The notes: generated from the sequence alone by a model not told the origin. A stretch of DNA of 64,000 nucleotides from Microbacterium sp. LWO13-1.2 (GCF_038397725.1 NZ_CP151634.1:2604001-2668000); one strand, 5' to 3'; shown: positions 15,442 through 24,543, numbered from the stretch's first letter. Program-made: numbers and translations.

Positions 15442-16467
15442 GTGGGGGAGAAACGGCCGACTCTTGCCGATGTCGCGCAGCTCGCGGGACTCTCGCAGAC
15501 CGCCGTTTCGTTGATCCTCAACGGGAGGCCGAACACCCGGCTTTCGCAGGATGCACGGGATCGAGCCTTCAGTGCCGCTCAAGCGCTGGGTTACCGACCG
15601 AACCTGTCCGCCCGCGCGCTTCGCGGCGACAAGACGCACACCATCGGGTTCATCTCCGACATGGTGACGACGACGCGATTCGCGTCAGGGCTCATCGAGG
15701 GCGCGATCACTGCCGCGGAGGAAGCAGGCCATGTGGTGCTGGTGATGGAGACGAACGGCGACCCCCGACGTCAGTCCGTCGCCGTCGAGGCGGTGCTCGA
15801 CCGGCAGGCGGACGGCATCCTCTTCGCATCGATGCGAGCCCGGGAAGTGAGCCTTCCCCCTGTTCCTGAGGGTACCGAGGTCGTGATGCTCAACGCGATC
15901 AGCTCGGAGCACCGTCGTTCCGTCCTGCCCGACGAGGAGGCAGGCGGTCGGGCGGCAGTGGAGGTGCTGGTCAAGGCGGGGCATCGCGAGGGCATCGCGC
16001 TCATCGGACAGCGGGACGAAGCCGGCTCCGAGCTGCTGCGATCCATCGCCGTGTCGCGAAGGATGGCGGGGATCATCCAGGCGATGCACGAGCACGGTCT
16101 CGAGTTCATCGACGAGGAGCCGATCTCGATGTGGGTCCCGGATCGCGGTTATGCCGCGACGCAAGCGGTACTCGAACGAGGGCGACCGGTGACGGCGCTG
16201 CTCTGCCTGAACGACCGGATCGCATTCGGCGCCTACCAGGCTCTCGCGGACGCGGGGCTGTCGGTTCCGGATGACATCTCCGTGATCTCGTTCGACAACG
16301 ACGAACTCGCATCGTATCTCCGCCCCGGGCTGACGACCATCGGCCTGCCGCACGAGACGATGGGCGCGAAGGCGGTCGACATCCTGCTGCACCATTCGGA
16401 CGCGGTCGACACGCTCGTGCCCATGCCGGTGATCACCCGCGCCTCTGTCGCGCCCCTGCAGCACTGA
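15442..16467 (+). CDS. LacI-family transcriptional regulator
   Basis: A 341-residue regulator. The helix-turn-helix is TLADVAQLAGLSQTAVSLIL at residues 8-27, followed by the hinge YRPNLSARALRG and a periplasmic-binding-protein-like ligand domain with the family segments THTIGFISDMV and PDDISVISFDNDEL. GTG at 15442 was chosen because AAGGAAGGA lies just before it; an in-frame ATG 12 codons earlier has none. It stands upstream of a carbohydrate ABC transporter/hydrolase operon and probably represses it in the absence of the sugar inducer. Confidence 0.9.
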   Translation: MGEKRPTLADVAQLAGLSQTAVSLILNGRPNTRLSQDARDRAFSAAQALGYRPNLSARALRGDKTHTIGFISDMVTTTRFASGLIEGAITAAEEAGHVVLVMETNGDPRRQSVAVEAVLDRQADGILFASMRAREVSLPPVPEGTEVVMLNAISSEHRRSVLPDEEAGGRAAVEVLVKAGHREGIALIGQRDEAGSELLRSIAVSRRMAGIIQAMHEHGLEFIDEEPISMWVPDRGYAATQAVLERGRPVTALLCLNDRIAFGAYQALADAGLSVPDDISVISFDNDELASYLRPGLTTIGLPHETMGAKAVDILLHHSDAVDTLVPMPVITRASVAPLQH

Positions 16468-16547
16468 GCTCCCGCTCCGGGGGATGCAGCGCTGAGCTCC
16501 CGCTCCGGCGGGTGCCGCGCTGAGCATCCGTACCCGCGAGTCCCTCT
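16464..16547 (+). repeat. 28-bp tandem repeat, about 2.5 units, after the LacI gene
   Basis: Units begin at 16464, 16492 and 16520. Units 1 and 2 share 25 of 28 bases, starting CTGAGCTCCCGCTCCGG; unit 3 keeps only the first part and the phase. The LacI stop codon lies inside the first unit. The role is unknown; the repeats fill part of the 324-bp gap before the transporter operon. Confidence 0.7.
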
Positions 16548-16644
16548 CTGATCGCCGGCCCGTCGGGCTGCTGCCCGCGTCGCGCTGAGACGGCGGTCAT
16601 CGCCCGGCGCAGGTGCGACCCGCTGACATCTGAGAGGCGCGCGC

Positions 16645-16690
16645 TTGACGCCGATCGCCGGATCGTGCAAGATGCTAAATGGTTGTAGCA
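16645..16690 (+). promoter_or_regulatory. Promoter with LacI-type operator for the carbohydrate operon
   Basis: A TTGACG -35 box (16645-16650) is followed after 17 bases by CAAGAT (16668-16673). A palindrome TGCTA-N8-TAGCA (16673-16690) overlaps the downstream edge of the -10 box. Its size and dyad structure match LacI-family operators, and it lies 101 bases before the solute-binding-protein gene. Binding by the LacI protein encoded upstream is inferred. The rest of the 16548-16791 gap shows nothing else. Confidence 0.6.
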
Positions 16691-16791
16691 CCTGAAAACA
16701 CGCGGGTTCTGCTTCGAGCCCGACGGGACTGCGAGAAAGCCGTTTCGGGCATCCGTTCCATGCACACAACAAGACGAGGGAGTCATTTCGC

Positions 16792-18141
16792 ATGCCATCA
16801 CAGCACGCTATCGCCGGTGTACCGAGCCGATGGCTGAGTGCTTCTGCACTCGGTCTCGCGACCACGCTTCTGCTTGCCGGCTGCGCCGGTGCCGCCGATC
16901 CGTCCGCGCGAGTCGAAGAGGGTTCCGGCACCGGCACGATCACGGTGTGGGCGCTCGACGGGCAGTCGGCGGAGAACGAGGCGATACAGAAGATCATCGA
17001 CGGGTTCGAGAAATCGAACGGCGACATCGAGGTCGACATGCAGTTCATTCCTGCCGATCAGTTCACGACCGCCCTGCAGACCGCGACCGACGAAGAGCTC
17101 CCGGACGTCGTGGAGGTCGACGGCCCGCTGATCGCGAACTTCGCATACCTCGGACGGATCGCACCTCTGGACGACTGGGTCTCGAAGGAGACCGTCGCGA
17201 ACCAGACCGAGGCGATCAAGGGGCAGAACACCGTCGACGGCGACCTGTACGCCGTCGGCATGATGAACTCGGGTCTGGCGATGTGGGGCAACAAGAAGCT
17301 CCTCGACGCTGCCGGAGTCGAGATGCCGTCGAGCGCGGCCGAGGCATGGACCGCCGATGAGTTCAGCGAGGTTCTCGACAAGCTCGCGGTACTGGACCCG
17401 GACGGCAAGCCGTTCGGGCTCGCCGAGAACAACGGGTTCTCGACGGAGTACGGGATCTACGCATTCGCTCCGGTGCTCTGGTCGGCGGGGACTCCGCTCA
17501 TCAAGGACGGCAGGGCGGCCGGGGCTCTCGACTCCGAGACGGCGATCGAAGCGGTCGAGACCTTCACCTCCTGGCGGGATTACACGGATCCCGACACCGA
17601 CGGCGCGGCATTCCAGTCGGGGCGGGTGGCGCTGAACTGGATGGGCAACTGGCTGTACCCGGCCTACAAGGAAGCGCTGGGAGACGACCTGGTGGTGGGC
17701 CCGCTTCCCGATTTCGGCGAAGGCGCCAAGACGGGATCCGGGACCATCGCCTGGGGCATGGGCGGCGCCACCAAGAATGCGGCCGCAGCCGGAGCGCTGC
17801 TCGACTACCTGATGAGCGACGAGGTTGTGCAGGAGTACACCGCGGCGAACGGTGCGCCTCCGGCGACGCACTCGGCACTGAGCGGGTCCGAACTGTACGG
17901 AGAAGGCAAGCCCCTGGCATACCTCTCCGAGCAGTTGGAGTCCGCGTGCCCGACGGAGGACGTCCTCGCCGCTGACTGCGTCGCGGTCTCCCGGCCCATC
18001 ACCGCGGGCTATCCCGTCGTCACTGCCGAGTTCGGCAAGGCCCTCGCGGCCGTCTGGGGCGGGGCGGATGCTTCCGAGGCCCTGGCGGCGGCGGCCCGCG
18101 CGATCGATCGCGACTTCGAAGACAACGACGACTACAAGTAG
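16792..18141 (+). CDS. Carbohydrate ABC transporter solute-binding lipoprotein
   Basis: A 449-residue lipoprotein with signal sequence and lipobox LLAGC (Cys31). The mature part begins TITVWALDGQSAENEAIQKI, the usual start of family 1 extracellular solute-binding proteins, and contains MWGNKKLLDAAGVEMP and the C-terminal QSGRVALNWMGNWL segments. It binds a sugar outside the membrane and delivers it to the two permeases encoded next. GAGGGAG precedes the ATG. No ATPase is encoded in the operon, so a shared MsiK-like ATPase elsewhere is likely. Confidence 0.9.
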   Translation: MPSQHAIAGVPSRWLSASALGLATTLLLAGCAGAADPSARVEEGSGTGTITVWALDGQSAENEAIQKIIDGFEKSNGDIEVDMQFIPADQFTTALQTATDEELPDVVEVDGPLIANFAYLGRIAPLDDWVSKETVANQTEAIKGQNTVDGDLYAVGMMNSGLAMWGNKKLLDAAGVEMPSSAAEAWTADEFSEVLDKLAVLDPDGKPFGLAENNGFSTEYGIYAFAPVLWSAGTPLIKDGRAAGALDSETAIEAVETFTSWRDYTDPDTDGAAFQSGRVALNWMGNWLYPAYKEALGDDLVVGPLPDFGEGAKTGSGTIAWGMGGATKNAAAAGALLDYLMSDEVVQEYTAANGAPPATHSALSGSELYGEGKPLAYLSEQLESACPTEDVLAADCVAVSRPITAGYPVVTAEFGKALAAVWGGADASEALAAAARAIDRDFEDNDDYK

Positions 18142-18148
18142 GCCGCTC

Positions 18149-18189
18149 GGATTGCGCGCCGGGCTCGATCCGAGCCCGGCGCGCAATCC
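18149..18189 (+). repeat. Intercistronic 19-bp perfect stem-loop
   Basis: Bases 18149-18167 and 18171-18189 are perfect reverse complements, rich in GC, with only ATC between them. The hairpin lies 7 bases after the solute-binding-protein stop and 17 bases before the permease start. There is no T run. In sugar transport operons such structures stabilise the binding-protein mRNA and reduce expression of the downstream permeases, the likely role here. Confidence 0.85.
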
Positions 18190-18205
18190 CTCCCAAGGAC
18201 GTGAC

Positions 18206-19168
18206 ATGACCCTTTCCTCGATACGCACAGGCAGCTCCCGGCAGAGCCGGGCGAAGCGCCGCAATCGGCCTCCGGGCAGCGGAGCTGGTCCGCTGATGGC
18301 CGCACCGGGCCTGATCCTTCTCACCGCCTTCCTCGCGATCCCGTTCATCGGCGCCGTCGTGATGTCGTTCTTCCGGATCCAGCTCGGCAACCCCCGTCCA
18401 CCGCGGTTCGTCGGGCTGGAGCAATATGCGCGGCTCCTCTTCGATCCCGATATCAGCTCGACCTTCCTTCGATCGCTTGCGAACAACTTCGCCTTCGCCA
18501 TCGTCGTCGTTCCGCTGCAGACCGCGCTGGCTCTCGGGCTCGCGATCCTCATCAACCGGAAGCTGCGCGGAATGACGGTGTTCCGCACGCTGTTCTTCAT
18601 GCCCCTCGTCTTTCCTCTCGCGCTGGTGGCGGTGATCTGGCGGCTCATCTTCGCCCGCGACGAGAACGGTCTCCTCAATGGCTTCCTGGATGCGATCAGC
18701 GGCGGCGCCATCGGCCCGCACGACTGGCTGGGTGATCCGGCGACGGCTCTCGGCGCGATCATCGTCATGTCCATCTGGCAGAGCGTGAGCTTCCAGATGA
18801 TCATCCTGCTCGGCGCGCTGCAGAGCGTGCCTCCCGAGCTCTACGAGGCGGCATCCATCGATCGCGCAGGTCGATGGAGCCAGTTCATCCACGTCACGGT
18901 GCCCGGGGTGAGGAACACCTTGATCTTCGTCACGCTGCTCACAACCATCTTCGCGTTCCGGTTGTTCGATCAGGTCTACCTGCTCGACAAGAGCGCGTCC
19001 ATCAACATCGAGGCGACCCAGACAGTGATGTTCCAGGTGATCACCACCGGCTACGACCAGAACAACATCGGTCAGGGATCGGCCATGGCCGTGGTCTTCC
19101 TGATCATCGTCGCGCTCATCGCGCTGATCCAGCGGCGGCTGATCCGCCAGGAAGGAGGGGTCGAATGA
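18206..19168 (+). CDS. Carbohydrate ABC transporter permease, MalF/UgpA type
   Basis: A 320-residue membrane protein with about six spans after a basic N-terminus. The EAA loop for ATPase contact is ELYEAASIDRAGRWSQFIHV, followed by VPGVRNTLIFV. The start at 18206 has AAGGAC upstream. The stop overlaps the ATG of the second permease gene (ATGA), as usual for CUT1-type permease pairs. Import of an oligosaccharide or similar glycan is inferred from the operon. Confidence 0.9.
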   Translation: MTLSSIRTGSSRQSRAKRRNRPPGSGAGPLMAAPGLILLTAFLAIPFIGAVVMSFFRIQLGNPRPPRFVGLEQYARLLFDPDISSTFLRSLANNFAFAIVVVPLQTALALGLAILINRKLRGMTVFRTLFFMPLVFPLALVAVIWRLIFARDENGLLNGFLDAISGGAIGPHDWLGDPATALGAIIVMSIWQSVSFQMIILLGALQSVPPELYEAASIDRAGRWSQFIHVTVPGVRNTLIFVTLLTTIFAFRLFDQVYLLDKSASINIEATQTVMFQVITTGYDQNNIGQGSAMAVVFLIIVALIALIQRRLIRQEGGVE

Positions 19169-20019
19169 GCATCGTCCGCAGCCGATCGGGAGGCATCGCG
19201 ACCCGTGTGGTCGAGTACGCGCTGCTCGTCCTGTTCGCCGTGATCTTCTTCGCGCCGATCTACTATCTCGTGGTCGGCAGCTTCCGCCCCGGGGATCAGG
19301 TTCTCTCCGGGATCCAGGGATTCTTCCCGAGCGAGCTCACCTGGGACAACTATCTCGACGTCATCCGCCGGTTCTCGAACTCGACGACGGGGTACCTGTG
19401 GCAGTTCATCATGGTGTCCGTCGTGGTCACCGCGATCGTCGTCATCGGCGGGCTCCTGGTCAACTCGCTCGCGGGCTACGCTCTGGCGCGCATGCGATGG
19501 CGGGGACGCTCCTTCGTGCTGGTCGCCGTCACCGTCCTGACGATCATCCCGTTCGAGGCCGTCGCCCTGCCTCTCTATTTCATGCTCAACGGAAGCCGGA
19601 ACACGGTTTTCGTCCAGGCTCTGCCGTTCATCGCGAGCGCGTTCTCGATCTTCCTCTTCTACACGTTCTTCCTCGGGATTCCGAACGAGATCGAAGAAGC
19701 CGCTCGACTCGACGGCGCCGGTCCTTTCCGCACGTTCTTCAGCATCGTCGTTCCGATGAGCAGGCCGGCGTTCGCAACCGTCGCCATCCTCACCTTCCTG
19801 GCGCAGTGGGGCTCCTACCTCTGGCCGGTGCTGATGGTCACCGACACCTCGGTTCGCCCGCTACCCCTCGAACTCAGTGTCTTCCAGGCCGCTCAACCTC
19901 CCGAATGGGGGAGCGTTCTCGCGTTCGGAGTGATCTTCATCACCCCGGTGGTGGTCGTCTTCCTGATCTTCCAGCGCTGGTTCGTCGCCAGCATCGCCAG
20001 TTCTGCAATCAAGGGTTGA
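19165..20019 (+). CDS. Carbohydrate ABC transporter permease, MalG type
   Basis: A 284-residue membrane protein with six spans. The EAA loop is EIEEAARLDGAGPFRTFFSI, followed by VVPMSRPAFATV, and the early sequence IYYLVVGSFRPGDQVL is typical of the MalG/UgpE partner. GAAGGAGGGG precedes the ATG, which overlaps the stop of the first permease gene. It completes the membrane channel for the CUT1 transporter. Confidence 0.9.
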   Translation: MSIVRSRSGGIATRVVEYALLVLFAVIFFAPIYYLVVGSFRPGDQVLSGIQGFFPSELTWDNYLDVIRRFSNSTTGYLWQFIMVSVVVTAIVVIGGLLVNSLAGYALARMRWRGRSFVLVAVTVLTIIPFEAVALPLYFMLNGSRNTVFVQALPFIASAFSIFLFYTFFLGIPNEIEEAARLDGAGPFRTFFSIVVPMSRPAFATVAILTFLAQWGSYLWPVLMVTDTSVRPLPLELSVFQAAQPPEWGSVLAFGVIFITPVVVVFLIFQRWFVASIASSAIKG

Positions 20020-20027
20020 AGGGTCTC

Positions 20028-21194
20028 ATGAACAACATCGAAGGCATCGCCGAGTCGGAGTTCGAGCCGGTCGTGAGAGCGTTCGCCACGACTGCGAACG
20101 AGAGGGGCGGAGCCGCACTGAGCATCCGCGTCGACGGACGGACCGTCGTCGACGTCTGGCACGGCAACGCCGCAGAGGATCCGGCTCTGGCCTGGACCGA
20201 GGCGACCCCCGCCGTGATCTTCAGCGGGACCAAGGGCCTGGTCGCCGTTCTCATCGCCCGCCTCGTGGAGGCCGGAGCACTGGAACTCGATGCGCCCGTG
20301 ATGCGGTACTGGCCCGAGTTCGCAGCAGCGGGCAAGGGCAGGATCACGGTGCGTGAGCTCATGTCGCATCGCGCGGGGCTTGCGGCACTGCGTGAGGACG
20401 TCGACCTCGACACCGCCCTGGACTGGTCCTCGATGGTCGAGCGACTCGCCGCAGAGGAGCCGCTGTGGGAACCGGGCAGCGCGTACGGCTATCACGCCCT
20501 CACCTACGGCTGGCTCGTCGGCGAGCTCGTCCGTCGTGTCACGGGCGTCGGCGTCGGGCAGTTCTTCCAGGAGGAGGTCGCGACGCCGCTCGCGGCGGAT
20601 GCCTGGATCGGCATCCCCGAAGCCCGGCAGCCTCTGGTCGCCCGTCTCGTGCGCGGCCGCAGCATGGAGGTGCCCCCGCCGGGAGGCATGCCCGCTCTCG
20701 ATGAGGAGGAGGCGCGGTGGATGGGGCGCACGATGACGCTCGGCGCCGCCTTCCCGGCGGACCTCGTGGTTCCGGGGGCCGGCTTCGATGACCCCCGCGT
20801 CCATTTGGCCGAGGTGCCGGGCGCCGGCGGCATCGGGACAGCCAGGGCCCTGGCGACCATCTGGTCGTCGACGGTTCGTCAGACCGACGGCGTACGACTC
20901 CTCGGCGACGAGATCGTGACCGACATGGTGCGGGTGCAGAGTGAGGGTGAGCCGGTGTGGTGGCTGCCCGGCCCCTACCCCCGATGGGGTGCGGGGTTCA
21001 TGATCCCGTCCGAGCGGCGGCCGTTCCTGAGCGCGAGCTCGTTCGGGCACGACGGCGCTGGAGGGCAGGTGACGTTCGCCGATCAGAGGCACGGCGTCGG
21101 ATTCGCCTACGTGACGAACCTCATCGAGCTCCATTCCGACGACCGCGGAGATTCGATCGTGCGTGCACTGGGCGACGTGCTGAAGGGCGCCTGA
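20028..21194 (+). CDS. Class C beta-lactamase-like serine hydrolase (first of two)
   Basis: A 388-residue protein without signal peptide, so cytoplasmic. The SxxK active-site motif is SGTK with S66 and K69; the second motif is the YGYHALTYGW region near residue 150. The third is FGHDGAGG instead of KTG, as in EstB-type esterases rather than true beta-lactamases. It is the fourth gene of the LacI-controlled sugar operon, 8 bases after the second permease gene. A role in removing acyl groups from imported glycans is inferred. A paralogue follows after the glycosidase gene. Confidence 0.85.
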   Translation: MNNIEGIAESEFEPVVRAFATTANERGGAALSIRVDGRTVVDVWHGNAAEDPALAWTEATPAVIFSGTKGLVAVLIARLVEAGALELDAPVMRYWPEFAAAGKGRITVRELMSHRAGLAALREDVDLDTALDWSSMVERLAAEEPLWEPGSAYGYHALTYGWLVGELVRRVTGVGVGQFFQEEVATPLAADAWIGIPEARQPLVARLVRGRSMEVPPPGGMPALDEEEARWMGRTMTLGAAFPADLVVPGAGFDDPRVHLAEVPGAGGIGTARALATIWSSTVRQTDGVRLLGDEIVTDMVRVQSEGEPVWWLPGPYPRWGAGFMIPSERRPFLSASSFGHDGAGGQVTFADQRHGVGFAYVTNLIELHSDDRGDSIVRALGDVLKGA

Positions 21195-21257
21195 CGCGCC
21201 GAGCGCCCCCGGCGCCGAGGTGCCGACCACGACAGACCATGAGATGAAAGGGCAGCG

Positions 21258-22226
21258 ATGCCGTTCGAACTACCTGACCGATGGGTCTGGGACTGCTGGA
21301 TCGCCGATGACGGCGATCGGTTCCACCTCTTCTACCTGAACGCGCCCCGCGCGCTCGGTGACCCGTACCTGCGTCATCGGAACGCCGTCGTCGGCCACGC
21401 TATCTCGCAGGATCTGCGCGACTGGGAGGACCAAGGGGTCGTGCTGGAGCCCGGAACCGCCGGAGAGTTCGACGGGACGGCGACCTGGACGGGGTGCGTC
21501 GTGCGCACTGTCACCGGGTGGCGGATGTTCTATACCGGCTCGCTCTTCCTCGATCCGAGTGAGCACACCAACATCGAGAGCATCGGCACCGCCGACTCGC
21601 GGGATCTGCAGAGCTGGTCCAAGACGGAGCGCCCGCCGTTGCGGGCGGACCCGCGCTGGTACGAGACGCTGCCCGACCGGACGTGGCCCGAAGAGGCATG
21701 GCGAGACCCGTGGGTCTTCTTCGAGGGCGGCGTCTGGCACATGCTCATCACCGCGCGGGCGCGGTGCGTCGCCGGCACCCCGGACGATCGGGACCTCGGC
21801 GTCGTCGGGCACGCCACATCGGACGATCTCGTCTCCTGGACCATTAATGATCCGCTCAGCGCGCCCGGTGCAGGGTTCGCTCATCTGGAGGTCCTGCAGG
21901 CCGTCGAGTTCGACGGCCGGCATTTCGTCCTCTTCTCCTGCGACCGCGCACACCTCGCGGGTGCTCGGCGGGAACTCCAACAGGGCGGTGTCTGGGTGGC
22001 TCCGCGCGATCCGGCGACGGGGTGGTGCGACATCGAGGAAGCGCGCCAGATCCACGACGAGTCGCTGTACGCGGCGCGCGTCGTGCGCGAGCGTGACGGA
22101 CGGCAGGCGCTCATCGGCTTCGTGAACACCGGAGCGGACGGATCATTCGGCGGCCGGATCTCGGATCCGATCCCGTTGACAATCGACGATGAAGGGTGGC
22201 CTTCGGTGCGGAGCATGGAGACGTGA
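21258..22226 (+). CDS. GH32/GH43-like glycoside hydrolase (five-bladed propeller)
   Basis: A 322-residue cytoplasmic protein. The opening VWDCWIADDGDRFHLFYL could carry the catalytic nucleophile Asp. The EEAWRDPWVF segment carries the RDP motif shared by clan GH-J and GH43, and the candidate acid/base Glu is in AHLEVLQAVEFDG. Residue spacing and length fit a stand-alone propeller without the extra C-terminal sandwich of classic invertases. It lies between two serine hydrolase genes in the sugar operon, so it probably cleaves the imported glycan. The specificity is unknown. Confidence 0.75.
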   Translation: MPFELPDRWVWDCWIADDGDRFHLFYLNAPRALGDPYLRHRNAVVGHAISQDLRDWEDQGVVLEPGTAGEFDGTATWTGCVVRTVTGWRMFYTGSLFLDPSEHTNIESIGTADSRDLQSWSKTERPPLRADPRWYETLPDRTWPEEAWRDPWVFFEGGVWHMLITARARCVAGTPDDRDLGVVGHATSDDLVSWTINDPLSAPGAGFAHLEVLQAVEFDGRHFVLFSCDRAHLAGARRELQQGGVWVAPRDPATGWCDIEEARQIHDESLYAARVVRERDGRQALIGFVNTGADGSFGGRISDPIPLTIDDEGWPSVRSMET

Positions 22227-22228
22227 GT

Positions 22229-23374
22229 ATGCGGATCAGCGGAGTCGCGGACACCGGGTACGGTGCGGTGGTCGATGCCTTCACGCGAGCATTCGACGGG
22301 CGCGACGGCATGGGCGCCGCGCTTTCGATCCATGTGAACGGGCGGAACGTCGTCGACCTCTGGGGCGGGCAGGCGACGCCGGTCGCGCCCTGGGAGGAGA
22401 ACACAGCATCGGTGATCTTCTCCTGTACGAAGGGGCTCTTGGCGATCCTCGTCGCCCAGTGCGTCGAGCAGGGAAGAATCGACTTCGACGATCTCGTGGC
22501 CGACCACTGGCCGGAGTATGCGCGCCGTGGCAAGGAGGGCACCAGGGTCCGGCACCTCCTGGCCCACCGCGGAGGGCTGCCGGCGCTCCGCGGCGCGCTG
22601 GCTCCGATGGATCTGCTCGACTTCGACCACGTCGTCGCGGCCATCGAGGACGAAGGACCGTTCTGGCGGCCGGGCACGGCGTACTCCTACCATCCGATCA
22701 CGTACGGATGGCTCGTGGGCGAGGTGCTCCGGCGCGCCACCGGGCTCCCGATCGACCAGCTCTTCCAGCAGGCGATCGCCGGGCCGCTGGGCGTGGACGC
22801 CTGGATCGGGATACCGGACGAGGTGACCGGCAGGGTGGCGGACATGTCCGTAGGGCAGACGCTGGCGGAGCTGACCCGGCGCATCGTCGACGATCAGGAG
22901 AACCCCTGGCCCGCCCGGGCGATGACGTTGGGAGGGGCGTTGCCTCCCGCGCTCGTGGGCGCGGGCACCGGCTTCAACGACCCCGCCATTCGCCGTGCGA
23001 TCGTGCCGGGAGCCGGAGGCATCGCGACCGCTCGCGCTCTTTCCGCGATCTGGTCCGCGACAGTGACCGAGACTGCAGGCCATCGCCTGATCGGGGACGC
23101 GGTGCGCGATTCCGCCACGCAGGTCCAGAGCGCGGGAGAACCGTTCTTCGAGGCGCCTGCTCCGTGGCCCGCCTGGGGGATGGGATTCCAACTCGACTCC
23201 GACGCGCGTCGATACCTCACACCACGGGGGTTCGGCCATGACGGCGCCGGCGGCCAGGTCGCATTCGCGGACCCCGAGGCGAAGGTCGGATTCGCGTTCC
23301 TGACGAACCTCATGGAGGCCGGCGACGATCGAGCGACGGTCATCGTGGACGTGCTGCGCGAGACTCTCACTTAG
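22229..23374 (+). CDS. Class C beta-lactamase-like serine hydrolase (second of two)
   Basis: A 381-residue paralogue of the protein at 20028-21194, with S65/K68 in SCTK, YSYHPITYGWLVGE as the tyrosine motif and FGHDGAGG as the third motif. It is also cytoplasmic. ATG at 22229 has GGAG eight bases upstream; GTG at 22223 would overlap the glycosidase stop but lacks spacing. It is the last gene of the operon. The divergence of the two copies suggests different acyl positions or substrates. Confidence 0.85.
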   Translation: MRISGVADTGYGAVVDAFTRAFDGRDGMGAALSIHVNGRNVVDLWGGQATPVAPWEENTASVIFSCTKGLLAILVAQCVEQGRIDFDDLVADHWPEYARRGKEGTRVRHLLAHRGGLPALRGALAPMDLLDFDHVVAAIEDEGPFWRPGTAYSYHPITYGWLVGEVLRRATGLPIDQLFQQAIAGPLGVDAWIGIPDEVTGRVADMSVGQTLAELTRRIVDDQENPWPARAMTLGGALPPALVGAGTGFNDPAIRRAIVPGAGGIATARALSAIWSATVTETAGHRLIGDAVRDSATQVQSAGEPFFEAPAPWPAWGMGFQLDSDARRYLTPRGFGHDGAGGQVAFADPEAKVGFAFLTNLMEAGDDRATVIVDVLRETLT

Positions 23375-23388
23375 CGGAGGCAGGATGC

Positions 23389-23424
23389 TCCTCATCGAGT
23401 GCGTGGGCGCGTCGTCGATGAGGA
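23389..23424 (+). terminator. Stem-loop between convergent operons
   Basis: TCCTCATCGA and TCGATGAGGA form a perfect 10-bp stem around a 16-base loop, 15 bases after the last gene of the sugar operon and before the end of the Lrp-type gene on the other strand. There is no T run, so it may act as a bidirectional processing barrier rather than a strict intrinsic terminator. Confidence 0.5.
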
Positions 23425-23450
23425 CACATCGCCCTCGCTGACCCGAAGCG

Positions 23451-24500
23451 CTAGCGAGTACGGGTCTGCGCACCGACGGGCGCGAGAGCGTGCGAGGTGG
23501 AGATCTGGTGCGAGAACCTTCCGTCTTCGGTGAGGACGGCTCCGGAACGTTTCGCGACCGACGGGATGAGCCACGTCTCGCACAGTTCGATTCGCGGGTG
23601 GGCGTGCTCGATGCGCATGAGCAACGATTCCAGGTCCTGGGTGTGGCGCAGCCAGACGGTGATCGCGAGATTCATCCTGTCGAGGATCGCCGCGGACATC
23701 CGCACTCCTGGCGCCGCGGCCACGCTGGCGCCGACGGCGTTGAGCTCGGAGGACGGTACGCGGTACCAGAGCGAGGCTGCGGTGGTGTAGCCGAGAGCGT
23801 GGTGCGCGAAGTCGGTCTTCGCTGTGAACCATGCAGATCCGAACAGGCGGTGGATTGCGCGGGTGATGCTCGTGACGGAGTGTCCGAGTTCGGCTGCGAT
23901 CTCCGACGCGGGTCGGCGTGCGTCGGCGAGCAGGCACCGCATGACACTCACAAGCAGTGGCGTAGGGGCGGATGGCTCGCCGGCGAACCCCTCGGCCGCA
24001 CGGCGAAGGGCGTTCAGCATCTCCGGCGGAAGGACGTCGAGATGCGAGCGGGCTCCATCCTTATAGAGAGTGCGGGCAAATCGGGTGCGCGTCGCGCGGA
24101 TGCCGGGAACACCGGCGATGCTCGCTGCGACGAAGGCATCGGCCGTCGCGATGCTCGAGTGCACGACGGTGAGCAGCAGATCTCGGGCGCCCGAGGTCCG
24201 ATCGATCTCGATGATCTCCTCGAGCGGCGTGAGGGCGGCGACGACCTGTTCGCGCTGCCCGGCGCGGACGTCGACTTCGATGAGCGCCATCGCCGGAAGG
24301 TCGACGGCCAGATGCTCGGGCTGCTGGTAGCAGACCGTCCATGCCAGCCCGGCATCACGCAATCTGCTCCACCGCCGAGCGAGGGTCGTGGCGTCATAGC
24401 CGAGGATCTTGCCCAGCTGCATCCAGCTGATCCGCGGGAAGATCTGCAGCGCGTTCACCAGCTGGCGGTCGACCTCATCGATGACTGTTTCCTGCAGCAT
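23451..24500 (-). CDS. Lrp/AsnC-family regulator with two HTH-effector units
   Basis: A 349-residue protein, about twice the usual Lrp length. Two AsnC-type DNA-binding units are seen: DEVDRQLVNALQIFPRISWM with LGYDATTLARRWSRL near residues 9-50, and MRCLLADARRPASEIAAELG with SVTSITRAIHRL near residue 195. Each is followed by a RAM-like effector region. The ATG at 24500 follows another in-frame ATG at 24509. It is divergent from the MFS-peptidase-amidase-esterase operon and probably controls it in response to an amino acid or amide. Confidence 0.85.
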   Translation of the reverse strand: MLQETVIDEVDRQLVNALQIFPRISWMQLGKILGYDATTLARRWSRLRDAGLAWTVCYQQPEHLAVDLPAMALIEVDVRAGQREQVVAALTPLEEIIEIDRTSGARDLLLTVVHSSIATADAFVAASIAGVPGIRATRTRFARTLYKDGARSHLDVLPPEMLNALRRAAEGFAGEPSAPTPLLVSVMRCLLADARRPASEIAAELGHSVTSITRAIHRLFGSAWFTAKTDFAHHALGYTTAASLWYRVPSSELNAVGASVAAAPGVRMSAAILDRMNLAITVWLRHTQDLESLLMRIEHAHPRIELCETWLIPSVAKRSGAVLTEDGRFSHQISTSHALAPVGAQTRTR

Positions 24501-24543
24501 AGGTGGCAATCTAGCTCATATCCGGATCAGTTGTGCTCTTCAG

